Below, one piece after another: positions 1 through 8,390 of a stretch of DNA of 35,889 nucleotides. Position 1 is the stretch's first letter. Every line of letters starts with the position of its first letter. The position numbers were made by a program, and so were the translations under genes. Source of the stretch: Myxococcales bacterium (GTDB lineage: Bacteria > Myxococcota > Polyangia > HGW-17 > SLPX01); contig SLPX01000056.1 in assembly GCA_007131745.1 (NCBI GenBank), positions 1 through 35,889 of the forward strand, read 5' to 3'. A model generated the notes under the pieces. The model was not told where the DNA came from. It was given only the letters and a program-made list of their open reading frames with translations, and did not search any database.

Positions 1-276
1 TCTTTAACAAAAGGGGAAAAAAAGCACCTTTTTGAAAATATAGTGTTTACGAGTGTAAAATAAAAAAAAACTGTGGAAAAAAAGAAGAGAAAAAAACAAT
101 TTATCAACACCTTTCAAAAAACTGAAAAACCCCGAAAAGATCTCATGGGTGGAAGTAATGATACTATTCATACACTTCTTTTTCATTGTATTCGGCGATA
201 TAGTTGAATTTTCCTTATAAAAGCGGCTGGAAATGGGGAATTTCAAGTATGCTAAAGAAAAAAAATTGAGTTTTTC
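1..276. other. AT-rich region 3' of dnaA with DnaA-box-like sites
   Basis: This non-coding stretch lies downstream of dnaA, where dnaN commonly follows. It is A/T-rich, with long A runs. Two 9-mers resemble DnaA boxes: TGTGGAAAA at 72-80 (reverse complement TTTTCCACA) and TTATCAACA at 101-109, each one mismatch from TTATCCACA. The open frame on the minus strand at 4-246 is a low-complexity Phe/Lys translation of the A/T runs and I do not believe it. The region may be the second half of a bipartite origin flanking dnaA, or only the dnaA-dnaN spacer. Confidence 0.4.
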
Positions 277-1725
277 CTAAGATGATTGAAGTTTTCTCCT
301 GAGAATTGAAACAATAGATCTCGTATTTGGATCTTCTTTTTCAAGATTTTTCATTTTTTTAACGGCAGACATAACAGTAGTGTGATCTTTTCCGCCAAAT
401 AAAGAACCTATTTCAGGAAAACTTTGAGAAGTCAGTTCACGAGTAAGATACATCGCAATTTGTCTTGGATAAGCAATTGATTTATGACGCTTTTTCCCCT
501 TTATCTCCTCTGTTTTGACATCAAAATGATCTGCAACTTTTTTGATGATAACATCTGCCGAAAGAACAAAATCTGATCTGTCTATAACGTTTCTCAATGT
601 TTTTTCAGCAAATTCGATGGTTATCTCTTTCTTGTGGAGATTAGAAAGAGCGGATAGACGGATTAAAGCTCCTTCCAACTCCCTTACATTTGTCTTTATG
701 TTGGAAGCCAAGAAATGGGCGACATTGTCTTGAAGAAGAATGTTGTCATCTTGAGCTTTCTTTTTGATTATTTCAACTCTGGTTTCAAATTCAGGACTTT
801 GTATGTCGGCTATCAATCCCCATTGAAATCTATTTCTCAGGCGATCTTCAAGGCCGGGTATTTCGTGTGGAAACTGATCAGAAGTCAAAACTATTTGTCT
901 GCGGTTTTCAAACAATACATTAAATGTGTGAAAGAATTCTTCTTGTGTTCTGTCTTTACCGGCTATGAATTGAATGTCGTCTACAAGTAAAATATCGCAA
1001 TCGTGACGGTATTTTTTTCTGAACCTTTCTATCTTATTGGATTTAATGTGATTTATATATTCCACCATAAAACGTTCGCTTGTAATAAACTGGATGTTCC
1101 AGGATGGATTTTCACAAAAAACCTGATTTCCGATGGCGCTCAAAAGATGTGTTTTACCCAGGCCAACGCCCCCGTATATGAAGAGAGGATTGTATTTTTT
1201 TGAAGGATATTTTGAGACAGCTCTACTTGCTGCTTCGGCCAACTGATTAGATGGGCCTACAACAAAAGAATCGAAAGTGTATTTATCGTTGATCTTCGGT
1301 TTATTGGGAGATCCAGGGACAGGTGGAATTTTCTTGTATGAATCCATTTCGGGATTGTTGTCATTACTGGAAACTGAATTGTTTTCACCGAAGACGTTTT
1401 TTTCTTCAGAAGAGTTGCAAATAGGGCTGTAAGAGTCAGAATTTGTTTTATCGGAAAGAGATATTTTTATCCTGTAAGGTTTTTGACCGGCTGTTTCAAA
1501 TGAATTCAAGATAACATTAAGAAAATTGTCTTGGACCCACTCCTTTATGTAACGGTTGGGAGCTTCGAGTATGACGTTGTTGTCCTTGATATCAATACAA
1601 CGGAGAGGAAGAAACCATTTCTCGAAATTCGAAGGATTGATCTTGGGCCTTATGATTTCCAGAACATTTTTCCAAAGATCTTCAAGAGAAGAGGGAGGTT
1701 GAGTGAAATATAAGGCATCGGACAT
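277..1725 (-). CDS. dnaA: Chromosomal replication initiator protein DnaA
   Basis: DnaA is the AAA+ ATPase that binds DnaA boxes and melts oriC. Domain I (about residues 1-85) has the usual LWKNVLEIIRP and FEKWFLPLR motifs. A low-complexity Ser/Asn/Pro linker follows. Domain III carries Walker A (YGGVGLGKTHLL), Walker B (DILLVDDIQF) and the arginine-rich LEDRLRNRFQWG segment. Domain IV ends with the DnaA signature GGKDHTTVMSAVKK. At 482 residues the length is normal. Three in-frame starts lie close together: GTG at 1737, ATG at 1731 and ATG at 1725. I chose 1725 because GTGGGT lies about six bases upstream and the protein then begins MSDALYF, but the others are possible. A perfect DnaA box lies only a few bases upstream of these starts, which suggests autoregulation by DnaA. 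Confidence 0.97.
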   Translation of the reverse strand: MSDALYFTQPPSSLEDLWKNVLEIIRPKINPSNFEKWFLPLRCIDIKDNNVILEAPNRYIKEWVQDNFLNVILNSFETAGQKPYRIKISLSDKTNSDSYSPICNSSEEKNVFGENNSVSSNDNNPEMDSYKKIPPVPGSPNKPKINDKYTFDSFVVGPSNQLAEAASRAVSKYPSKKYNPLFIYGGVGLGKTHLLSAIGNQVFCENPSWNIQFITSERFMVEYINHIKSNKIERFRKKYRHDCDILLVDDIQFIAGKDRTQEEFFHTFNVLFENRRQIVLTSDQFPHEIPGLEDRLRNRFQWGLIADIQSPEFETRVEIIKKKAQDDNILLQDNVAHFLASNIKTNVRELEGALIRLSALSNLHKKEITIEFAEKTLRNVIDRSDFVLSADVIIKKVADHFDVKTEEIKGKKRHKSIAYPRQIAMYLTRELTSQSFPEIGSLFGGKDHTTVMSAVKKMKNLEKEDPNTRSIVSILRRKLQSS

Positions 1726-1740
1726 AAACATACCCACAAG

Positions 1741-1749
1741 TTATCCACA
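1741..1749 (+). promoter_or_regulatory. Perfect DnaA box TTATCCACA
   Basis: This is an exact match to the strong consensus DnaA box, 15 to 23 bases upstream of the dnaA start and pointing towards rpmH. The adjacent ACCCACAAG is a weaker partial match. The position suits both autorepression of dnaA and origin binding. Confidence 0.75.
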
Positions 1750-2109
1750 GCATGAAGATAACAGTAAAAAACAGGTGTTTGAAGAACTTGGCAAGAAGTA
1801 ATCCGAAAAGCTCTTTAAACAAGATTTTCGGGCTTCCAATAAAAAACATTGTTAACAGAGGGTTTCTGGTGATTCAAGGAAGAAAAGGGGACGTGAACTA
1901 TAACTATATGAAAAAACAGAAAAATAAGTTTTGGAAGAATAGAGATAAAAAGAGAAGGAGAAAATGAATTTCTGTTGGGAAAGTGTAGGTTGGTGAGATC
2001 AAAAACGAAAAGACGTTATTTTGATCGTACGTAATTTTTGAGCCTTTGTATAAAGGGCTTTCAGTGATACGAAACTCTGTAGAAACGGTCTGGAAGGTGT
2101 TTGGGGTTT

Positions 2110-2118
2110 TGTGGATTA
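2110..2118 (-). promoter_or_regulatory. DnaA-box-like 9-mer (TAATCCACA on minus)
   Basis: TGTGGATTA on the plus strand reads TAATCCACA on the minus strand, one mismatch from the consensus box. It lies in the candidate oriC, opposite in orientation to the perfect box at 1741. Confidence 0.4.
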
Positions 2119-2197
2119 AAACAAGAAAACGATCGTTTCAAGAGGCATTTGAAGAGTGGACGAGAGAACGAGAGAAAGAAAAGAGGGGAGAAAGACC

Positions 2198-2226
2198 TTG
2201 ACAGGGAATGAGACGGGATGTAACAA
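2198..2226 (+). promoter_or_regulatory. Promoter of the rpmH-rnpA-yidD-yidC-mnmE operon
   Basis: A perfect -35 hexamer TTGACA (2198-2203) is followed by a 17-base spacer and a -10-like TAACAA (2221-2226). It is about 85 bases upstream of rpmH and is the only good sigma70-type site in the gap facing the operon. Confidence 0.6.
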
Positions 2227-2312
2227 GTCGGAATCTCGAATCCCGCCGTTGAGCAAAGGGCGTGGAAGAGAAAACACTTGGTTGATTTGGATGAAAAAGG
2301 AGCAAGGAGGCC

Positions 2313-2462
2313 ATGAAAAGGACCTTTCAGCCCCACAATAAGAAAAGAAGTAGAAAACACGGGTTTAGGAAAAGAATGCAAACCCGTTCGGGGAGAAATG
2401 TTTTAAGAAGGCGAAGAAAGAGGGGAAGGTGGAAATTGACGGTGGATGTACCCAAAAAATAG
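2313..2462 (+). CDS. rpmH: 50S ribosomal protein L34
   Basis: This 49-residue basic protein begins [20 protein letters not shown] and continues with [18 protein letters not shown], the standard L34 pattern ([23 protein letters not shown]). The usual length is 44-50. Two Shine-Dalgarno-like sequences precede the ATG: AAGGAG ten bases upstream and AAGGAGG only two bases upstream. The first is more likely to be used. It is the first gene of the operon and sits beside rnpA as in most bacteria. The C-terminus ([10 protein letters not shown]) is slightly longer than in enteric L34. Confidence 0.97.
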   Translation: MKRTFQPHNKKRSRKHGFRKRMQTRSGRNVLRRRRKRGRWKLTVDVPKK

Positions 2463-2489
2463 GACCCATTTTTCAGTCATTCCTGCATA

Positions 2490-2870
2490 ATGACCGTTTC
2501 CCGTTATGGATTGTCGAGGAAGGAGAGAATTCTTAAAAGAAAGGATTTTCTTCTTGCTCAAGAGAAAGGTTGCAGGTTTGTAACCGACACGATAATTGTT
2601 TTAAAGCGGTTGAATGGGAAAGACTATAGTCGCATCGGCATAACAGCCAGTCGAAAGGTGGGCAAGGCTGTAGAAAGAAACAGGGTCAAGAGGTGGGCCA
2701 GAGAAGCTTTTCGATGCATCAAGTGGGAGTTGGAAGAAGCCATAGATCTTGTAATCATTGCAAGGAAAGCAGCTCTCAGTGCTGGGATGAAGAGAATGAG
2801 GGAAGATCTGGAGAAAGCGATCTCAAGATCAAGGAAGAAGAATTTGACGAAGCGAAAAAGAGGGGAGTAG
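2490..2870 (+). CDS. rnpA: Ribonuclease P protein component
   Basis: This is the protein subunit of RNase P, which helps the catalytic RNA mature the 5' ends of tRNAs. The 126-residue basic protein has the N-terminal [13 protein letters not shown] segment, the [28 protein letters not shown] motif region that binds RNA (the family signature, residues about 50-78), and a basic tail. It starts 27 bases after rpmH, the conserved rpmH-rnpA pair. No clear Shine-Dalgarno sequence precedes the ATG, so translation may be coupled to rpmH. The yidD reading frame runs into its 3' end in another frame. Confidence 0.96.
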   Translation: MTVSRYGLSRKERILKRKDFLLAQEKGCRFVTDTIIVLKRLNGKDYSRIGITASRKVGKAVERNRVKRWAREAFRCIKWELEEAIDLVIIARKAALSAGMKRMREDLEKAISRSRKKNLTKRKRGE

Positions 2871-2896
2871 ACAAAGAAGTCAAAAAATTCAGTTTT

Positions 2897-3094
2897 TTGG
2901 CCCTTTTCTTGATCAGGATCTATCAAAAATATATCTCTCCTCTAACCCCGCCGGCTTGTCGTTTTTATCCAACGTGTTCTGAATATGCTATAGAAGCAAT
3001 CAAGAAATATGGGGTTGTTTTGGGTGTTTGGAAAGCCCTGAGGCGTTTGTGCAAATGTCATCCGTTTAATAACGGAGGGATAGATTTTCCTTAA
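2897..3094 (+). CDS. yidD: Membrane protein insertion efficiency factor YidD
   Basis: YidD is a small amphipathic, membrane-associated protein that helps YidC and Sec insert inner-membrane proteins. The family core is complete: [12 protein letters not shown], then [19 protein letters not shown], then [19 protein letters not shown]. It lies between rnpA and yidC, its conserved place. The start is uncertain. The frame stays open upstream through rnpA to an ATG at 2693, which would need a 178-base overlap. The codons just before the conserved core (for example GTA, GTC) are not normal starts. I used TTG 2897, giving 65 residues, but it lacks a Shine-Dalgarno sequence. A start inside rnpA or a non-canonical start is possible. 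Confidence 0.88.
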   Translation: MALFLIRIYQKYISPLTPPACRFYPTCSEYAIEAIKKYGVVLGVWKALRRLCKCHPFNNGGIDFP

Positions 3095-3128
3095 ACAGGG
3101 TAATTAGAAGAAAAAAAGAGGGTCTTTA

Positions 3129-4952
3129 GTGGATACAAAAAGATTATTGGCAGCAATGGTAGTAAGTCTAGGTCTTCTTGTGGCTTGGATTTTTTTATTT
3201 GGGGATGGGGGGAAAGAAGAAGAAAAAGGTTCTGATAGAAAATCAGCGCTACAGGAAAAGGAAAAGGGAGAAACAGGTGAGGTGAAAGATCCAGAGGGGG
3301 AGTTGAAAGATCCAGAGGGGGAAGTAGCAGAGGTGGATAGTGAGGAGAAAAGACCCGTTTTGAGGAAGCACGAAGACAAAAAAGGTCTTCAAAAAGATAA
3401 AAGATTGGAGAGATTAACGACAATCGACGGAAAAGTCTTCAAGGCGGTCTTCAGTTCATCAGGTGGGGTCTTGAGAAGTTTTGAGTTGAAGAAAGAACAG
3501 TACAGGGAAGGAAGGGGAGAAGAAATAATTCAAGTGGACCTGGTGAGAACAAAAGAGGTCGAAAACTTGCCTCTGAAAGTCACTTTTCACGAAAGTAGTT
3601 TCGATGTGTTGGAGCCTCAACAATGGAAGCCGGTAAAAAGGAAAGACAAAGGATGGATAGAGGTAGGTGAAAATGAGGAGCACAAGAAATCCATTGGCGA
3701 CAAGATAGAGGTGGCATATCGAAAAGAGCTGACCGGACAAGGGGTTGTCTTAACAAAACTGTTCACTTTGTATAATACAAAAGAATATCATTTCCACATG
3801 GAAGTGTGGGTGGAAAACTTAATAGAAGAAAGACAAAGAGTGAGGATGACGGTAGCCATCCCTACCATGGATTTCGGAGAAAAAGCACAGAGCTTCTTTC
3901 AACCAATTTCACTTCAAAGGGAAGCCATTTGCCATGTAAACGGAGAAGTCAAGGTTAGAACATTTGATCAGATAAGGGGAGAAGGAGCAAAAGGTTGTGC
4001 AGGAGGAGGATGCGGAGGATGTTCATGCAGGAGAACACCGGCTGAAAGCAATTCCTTTGCAGGAAATGTTCAATGGGGGGGGATAGATGAGACATATTTT
4101 TTGCTGGCCGTAGCTCCTGTAGGATTTGAAGGTTCTTCACAATGTCGTTTCGGGGCGATAAAAACTCCAAGAGGAGGACTTGTTTGGACTGATTTGAATT
4201 TTCCGGAAGAAGTCTTGGAATCAAGAGAAACGCTGAAGAGACGGTTTGTGGTTTATGCCGGTCCAAAGGATGTAGATTTGTTGGCAGCGGCGGGAGAGGG
4301 AAGAACCATTCGTTTCGATGAATCCGTGGACTTTGGAATTCTTTGGTTTCTTGGAAAACCCATGCTGTTCCTGATGAGGTTTTTCTATCGATTTGTGGGA
4401 AACTGGGGAATTGCCATCATCTTGATTACTATTTTGATTAAGCTGGCAACGCTTTATTGGAACAACAAGAGCATGCGTTCCATGAAGGAGATGCAGAAGC
4501 TAAAGCCGCTTATGGATGAACTGAAGAAGAAATACGGGGAGGATAAACAGCGGTATCAGCAAGAAATGGCAAAACTGTGGAAAAGACACAAGATAAATCC
4601 GCTTGGAGGTTGTCTTCCCATGGTCTTTCAGATGCCCATATATATAGCCTGGTACCAGGCGCTGATGGCAGCTGTTGAGTTGTATAGGGCCCCTTATTTC
4701 GGTTGGATACAAGATCTTACGGCGCCCGATCCATACTACATAATGCCACTTGTAATGGGGGCGGCAATGTTCGCACAGCAAAAAATGTCGCCGGCTACAT
4801 CCGATAATCCTCAAGCCAAAATGATGATGTACATGATGCCGGGGATGTTTACTTTCTTTATGTTGTTTCTGCCATCAGGGTTGACTCTGTACATTTTGGT
4901 GAATGTGGTTTTGTCATTGCTTCACCAGTGGTATTTGAATCATTCTCAATGA
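3129..4952 (+). CDS. yidC: Membrane protein insertase YidC
   Basis: YidC inserts and folds inner-membrane proteins, alone or with SecYEG. The 607-residue protein has an N-terminal membrane anchor (LLAAMVVSLGLLVAWIFLF), an acidic/basic linker with a duplicated DPEGE segment, a beta-rich periplasmic domain and the C-terminal five-helix insertase core from about residue 415 (GNWGIAIILITILIK, NPLGGCLPMVFQMPIYIAWY, a final helix near residues 580-600). This is the Gram-negative type. The start is GTG 3129, 34 bases after yidD. An insertion in the periplasmic domain carries four clustered cysteines (C290, C295, C298, C300) in a Gly-rich loop, which I do not know from standard YidC. The cytoplasmic tail after the last helix is very short. 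The stop overlaps the mnmE start (ATGA). Confidence 0.96.
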   Translation: MDTKRLLAAMVVSLGLLVAWIFLFGDGGKEEEKGSDRKSALQEKEKGETGEVKDPEGELKDPEGEVAEVDSEEKRPVLRKHEDKKGLQKDKRLERLTTIDGKVFKAVFSSSGGVLRSFELKKEQYREGRGEEIIQVDLVRTKEVENLPLKVTFHESSFDVLEPQQWKPVKRKDKGWIEVGENEEHKKSIGDKIEVAYRKELTGQGVVLTKLFTLYNTKEYHFHMEVWVENLIEERQRVRMTVAIPTMDFGEKAQSFFQPISLQREAICHVNGEVKVRTFDQIRGEGAKGCAGGGCGGCSCRRTPAESNSFAGNVQWGGIDETYFLLAVAPVGFEGSSQCRFGAIKTPRGGLVWTDLNFPEEVLESRETLKRRFVVYAGPKDVDLLAAAGEGRTIRFDESVDFGILWFLGKPMLFLMRFFYRFVGNWGIAIILITILIKLATLYWNNKSMRSMKEMQKLKPLMDELKKKYGEDKQRYQQEMAKLWKRHKINPLGGCLPMVFQMPIYIAWYQALMAAVELYRAPYFGWIQDLTAPDPYYIMPLVMGAAMFAQQKMSPATSDNPQAKMMMYMMPGMFTFFMLFLPSGLTLYILVNVVLSLLHQWYLNHSQ

Positions 4953-6328
4953 ATAGAGCAAGGGAAGATCAGGACACCATAGTCGCGATTTCAACACCGA
5001 TTGGAAGGGGGGCTGTCGGGATTGTTAGAATATCGGGGGATGATTCTAAAGGGATATTGGAAAGAACAATTCCAGGACTGAAGGGGAAGATAAGAAAAAA
5101 GAGAACCTTGTTTGGGTGGGTTGAAGATCCGGTGAATAGAAAAAGGATCGACAAGGCAGTAGTATTGTTTTTCAAAGGTCCGGAAAGTTATACCGGAGAA
5201 GATGTAGTAGAAATCCACGGACATGGAGGAAGAAAGAACATAAAGAGAATACTTGAGGTAGTGATAAAAAACGGCGCGAGAATGGCTGAGCCTGGGGAAT
5301 TTACATTCAGAGCTTTCATGAACGGCAAGATGGATCTTTGTGAGGCGGAAGCTGTTGCGGAGATCATAGATGCCAAATCCAGGAAGGCATGTGATATTGC
5401 TGTTGCACACCTTTCGGGAGTGCTTGGGGATAGAATTGGGACCCTGATGGATGGCTTGAAAAAAATCTTGGTAGAGTTGGAAGTTTCCATGGATTTTCCA
5501 GAGGAAGAACTGGAATTGGCAAGGGTGGAAATACAAGTTGAACAACTTCAAACGATAAAAAAAGATCTGGAAAAGCTTTTAGAGAGTTACAGAAAAGGAA
5601 AGCTGTTCAAAGAGGGATATAAAGTAGGTATTGCCGGTAAGACAAATGTGGGAAAATCAAGTTTGCTAAACGTTTTGCTGGGAAGAAACCGGGCTATTGT
5701 GGATGAAAAACCGGGAACAACGAGAGATTTTTTGGAAGAGACACTGGAACTGGATGGGGTTTTGATCCGGATAATCGATACCGCGGGATGGAGAAGGAAT
5801 TCAGAAGAAATAGAAAAAGCCGGCCAGGAAATGGCGAAAAGAGTATTGAAAAAAGCCGATATGATCATCTGTTTGGCTGATGCGTCGACAGGCGTGGACG
5901 AAGAAGATATGGAGGTGTGGAATATTTTTTCGGAAAACCCGAAAATTGCGGTCTGGAACAAGGTGGATCTGGTTGAAGAAAACAGAATAGATAAAAAAGA
6001 ACCTTGGGGGGAAAATGGGATGATGATATCCGCTAAAGAAAGAACCGGCATAGATGGACTGGAAAGGGAAATAGTGAAAAGATTGACAGAGGAAGATGAA
6101 GGAACTGAGGAGAGTTTGATTATAACCGAGGAAAGGCAAAAAGAATGTTTTGAGAAAGCGAAAGCCGCGGTTGAAAATGTTTTGAGGGGTTTTGATCAGG
6201 GAGCCCCGGGTGAAGTTTTGGCGATAGATTTGAGGGAATCCATGGCGGAAATCGGAAAAATTATGGGAAAAAACCTTGATGAAGAAATAATAGAAGAGAT
6301 TTTTTCAAGATTCTGTATAGGAAAATAG
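4949..6328 (+). CDS. mnmE: tRNA modification GTPase MnmE
   Basis: With MnmG, MnmE installs the (carboxymethyl)aminomethyl group on U34 of certain tRNAs. Residues 1-120 form the folate-binding domain (DTIVAISTPIGRGAVGIVRISG). A helical domain is interrupted by the G domain: G1 GKTNVGKSS, G2 PGTTRD, G3 DTAGW, G4 NKVD. The C-terminus ends FCIGK, the invariant catalytic Cys motif. The start at 4949 overlaps the yidC stop as ATGA, the classic coupled arrangement, and gives 459 residues. An in-frame ATG at 4928 would add seven residues inside yidC. Its partner gene mnmG, often next door, is absent from this window. Confidence 0.97.
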   Translation: MNRAREDQDTIVAISTPIGRGAVGIVRISGDDSKGILERTIPGLKGKIRKKRTLFGWVEDPVNRKRIDKAVVLFFKGPESYTGEDVVEIHGHGGRKNIKRILEVVIKNGARMAEPGEFTFRAFMNGKMDLCEAEAVAEIIDAKSRKACDIAVAHLSGVLGDRIGTLMDGLKKILVELEVSMDFPEEELELARVEIQVEQLQTIKKDLEKLLESYRKGKLFKEGYKVGIAGKTNVGKSSLLNVLLGRNRAIVDEKPGTTRDFLEETLELDGVLIRIIDTAGWRRNSEEIEKAGQEMAKRVLKKADMIICLADASTGVDEEDMEVWNIFSENPKIAVWNKVDLVEENRIDKKEPWGENGMMISAKERTGIDGLEREIVKRLTEEDEGTEESLIITEERQKECFEKAKAAVENVLRGFDQGAPGEVLAIDLRESMAEIGKIMGKNLDEEIIEEIFSRFCIGK

Positions 6329-6386
6329 TGTTTGGAAGGAAAGAATCCGGGGTCAGGAATAATTTGAGCCAAAGAAGTGGGGGATA

Positions 6387-7130
6387 TCAACAACTAGGCG
6401 GATTTTCATGTTTGAAAGGCTTAAAAGAGGAAAGAAAGTCAAGATCCAGGTTTTCTTGGGCAGCTTTGGAAAGGAAATCCGGATCATGACGAAAAGATTC
6501 AGGAATGAAAGGAAACAATCCGAGAAAAGGAGTCTTTGTGAAGAAAGAAATGGAATGAGGATTGGAAGACTCCTCGATTGAGGTTTTCTGAGAAACTCGG
6601 TTTAAAACGAATCCTTTTACAGGAATGTTTCTTCGTTCCAGTTCAGAAAGCGTCAGAAGAGTGTGATTGACTGTTCCAAGAGTTGATCTGCCCACCAGAA
6701 GAACAGAAATATTCAAAGATTCCAAGAGGTCGGCAAAAAGCCAGTCATCCGTATATGGAACCAGCAAACCTCCTGCTCCTTCCATCAACACCAGATCATA
6801 AGAAGAAGAGAGCGAGAAAAGGATATCAGAGATGGAATCTCTTGAAATGGAAACACCGTCTATTTTGGAAGCTTCTGAAGGAGAAAGGGGCTGTGAAAGA
6901 CGGTAGGGAACTATTTTTTCGAGAGGTTCGGGACAGCGGGAACATTGTTGAAGTAGAAAACCATCAGATGGATTAGTGTCGGAAAAGTTAATGAGACCGG
7001 ATTCCGCGGGTTTGAAAACTCCAACAGAAAGACCGGATTTATAGAAAAAGGAACAAATGGATGAACCAATAATTGTCTTTCCGACACCGGTATCGGTTCC
7101 AATGATACATAAAACGTTGTTTAGAGACAT
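6387..7130 (-). CDS. bioD: ATP-dependent dethiobiotin synthetase
   Basis: BioD closes the ureido ring of dethiobiotin from 7,8-diaminopelargonic acid, CO2 and ATP, the step before biotin synthase. The 247-residue protein has the family P-loop GTDTGVGKT near its N-terminus, FKPAESG (substrate/metal region) and MEGAGGLLVPY. It begins nine bases after the bioF stop, so the two genes form one transcript. It converges on mnmE. The protein is rich in Ser, Leu and Phe because its coding strand is pyrimidine-rich, unlike most neighbours. bioA and bioB are not in the window. Confidence 0.95.
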   Translation of the reverse strand: MSLNNVLCIIGTDTGVGKTIIGSSICSFFYKSGLSVGVFKPAESGLINFSDTNPSDGFLLQQCSRCPEPLEKIVPYRLSQPLSPSEASKIDGVSISRDSISDILFSLSSSYDLVLMEGAGGLLVPYTDDWLFADLLESLNISVLLVGRSTLGTVNHTLLTLSELERRNIPVKGFVLNRVSQKTSIEESSNPHSISFFTKTPFLGLFPFIPESFRHDPDFLSKAAQENLDLDFLSSFKPFKHENPPSC

Positions 7131-7139
7131 GATGGCAAC

Positions 7140-8330
7140 TCATTTGAAAATGTTTTTAAAATCGGGTTTGTTTTTCATGGAGGAAAATGCATCCACGACA
7201 TGGTCTAAATGAATGGAGTCATGCACAGCTGACGGGACTATTCGAAGAAGACTCTTGCCTGGAGGAACAGTTGGAGGGCGAAAAGGAAGAATGAAAAGTC
7301 CTCTGTCGAGTAGAAATTTGGAAGCATTTACTGAAACAGCAGGATCTCCAACCCGAATGGAAATGATATGTGAATAGCAGTTTACACGAAGACCGAGATC
7401 CAAAAGGCTCGAGTGTAGAGATTGAACATTTGAAAACAAACGTTTTCGAAGTTTGTCTCCGGTGGAAGAGGAGATCAGGTCAAGAGCGACGGAAGCTGCC
7501 GAAGAAAGAGGGGGAGGAGGAGCTGTTGTGAAAATGAAACTACGTCCTTTGTTGACGATAAGATCTCTGAAAAGTCTGGAACAGGATATCAATCCGCCGG
7601 AGAGACCGAAAGCTTTGCTCAGGGTAGAGATCTGGATATGTGGATGGATCGGGAGAGAGGAACACAAGCCGGATCCACCGGGACCCATAACACCGGTGGA
7701 GTGAGCTTCGTCGACGACAAAAAGAAAACAGTATTTTTCACAAAGAGAGGATATCTTCGAAAGTGGAGCAATCGCACCGTCGGTGCTGAAAACAGAATCG
7801 GTGACAACTAGTTTTTTAGAATCAGGGGGGGAGGATGAGAGAAGTTCTTCAAGATGGCACGTATCGAGATGACGATAGATACTTATACGAGCTCCAGAAA
7901 GACGGCAACCGTCGATGATGGAAGCATGATTGCGCTCATCGGAAAAAATGTAAGTATCCGAGTCCGGAAAAACTGTCAGGGCGGCAAGGTTAGCAAGAAA
8001 GCCGGAAGAAAAGAGAAGAGAACTTTCCATTCCTTTGAAAATGGAAAAACTATCTTCAAATAAAAGATGGGGCTCATGAGAACCTGAGACAAGGCGGGAA
8101 GAAGAAGAACCTAAACCATAAATGGAAGCAGAGTTGCAAAAGGAAGAAAGAATATCAGGATGAAGAGAAAGACCGAGGTAATCGTTACCGGCAAAAGAGA
8201 CAAGAGAGCCGGAGGGAGTTTCCAAAACGGGACCATGACGAGAAATAACTGGAAAAAGAGAACGAAAAAGGCCTGATGAAGAAAGAGAAGAAAGAAGAGA
8301 GGAAGCTTCGTTGTGAAAAGGAGTGGACAT
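7140..8330 (-). CDS. bioF: 8-amino-7-oxononanoate synthase
   Basis: BioF is the PLP enzyme that condenses pimeloyl-ACP/CoA with alanine in biotin synthesis. Visible hallmarks are FAGNDYLGLSLHPDI, YGLGSSSSRLVSGSHEPH, SDERNHASIIDG, VVDEAHSTGVMGPGGSG and the PLP-lysine region STLSKAFGLSGG. From the ATG at 8330 it has 396 residues, close to the usual 385-400. The frame is open to a TTG at 8366, but that codon is the start of a TTGACA -35 box, so I prefer 8330. No Shine-Dalgarno sequence is seen, and the predicted transcript start falls almost at the ATG, suggesting a leaderless mRNA. The protein is very rich in Ser/Leu/Phe. It sits next to two parS sites. Confidence 0.95.
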   Translation of the reverse strand: MSTPFHNEASSLLSSLSSSGLFRSLFPVISRHGPVLETPSGSLVSFAGNDYLGLSLHPDILSSFCNSASIYGLGSSSSRLVSGSHEPHLLFEDSFSIFKGMESSLLFSSGFLANLAALTVFPDSDTYIFSDERNHASIIDGCRLSGARISIYRHLDTCHLEELLSSSPPDSKKLVVTDSVFSTDGAIAPLSKISSLCEKYCFLFVVDEAHSTGVMGPGGSGLCSSLPIHPHIQISTLSKAFGLSGGLISCSRLFRDLIVNKGRSFIFTTAPPPPLSSAASVALDLISSSTGDKLRKRLFSNVQSLHSSLLDLGLRVNCYSHIISIRVGDPAVSVNASKFLLDRGLFILPFRPPTVPPGKSLLRIVPSAVHDSIHLDHVVDAFSSMKNKPDFKNIFK

Positions 8331-8337
8331 GAAAAAA

Positions 8338-8366
8338 GTGATAGAAGAGGGGAAAAGAGTTGTCAA
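8338..8366 (-). promoter_or_regulatory. Predicted bioFD promoter
   Basis: On the minus strand a perfect TTGACA (8366-8361) is followed by a 17-base spacer and TATCAC (8343-8338). The expected transcription start is within one or two bases of the bioF ATG (8330), which would make the mRNA leaderless or nearly so. The -10 match is only fair. Confidence 0.45.
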
Positions 8367-8390
8367 CCAGTAGAAGAGGGAGAGGGGAAA

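Larger units (their letters stand above)
1738..2312. other. Candidate oriC region between dnaA and rpmH
   Basis: This is the longest non-coding stretch of the core region and lies between divergent dnaA and rpmH, a classic origin position. It contains a perfect DnaA box (1741-1749), a one-mismatch box on the opposite strand (2110-2118) and an A-rich, easily melted segment at about 1890-1970. The purine-rich strand switches here: minus is purine-rich to the left (dnaA) and plus to the right, as expected where leading strands diverge. The rpmH promoter occupies the right end. Open frames inside it (for example + strand 1752-1967) have Lys/Arg/Asn-biased translations with no family resemblance and are rejected. 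The box density is low, so the call is moderate. Confidence 0.6.

Noticed and set aside
4..246. Minus-strand 80-residue frame
   Set aside because: Phe/Lys low-complexity translation of A/T runs downstream of dnaA.
1752..1967. + strand 71-residue frame upstream of dnaA
   Set aside because: Lys/Asn/Arg-rich translation of AT-rich origin DNA with no clear ribosome-binding site.
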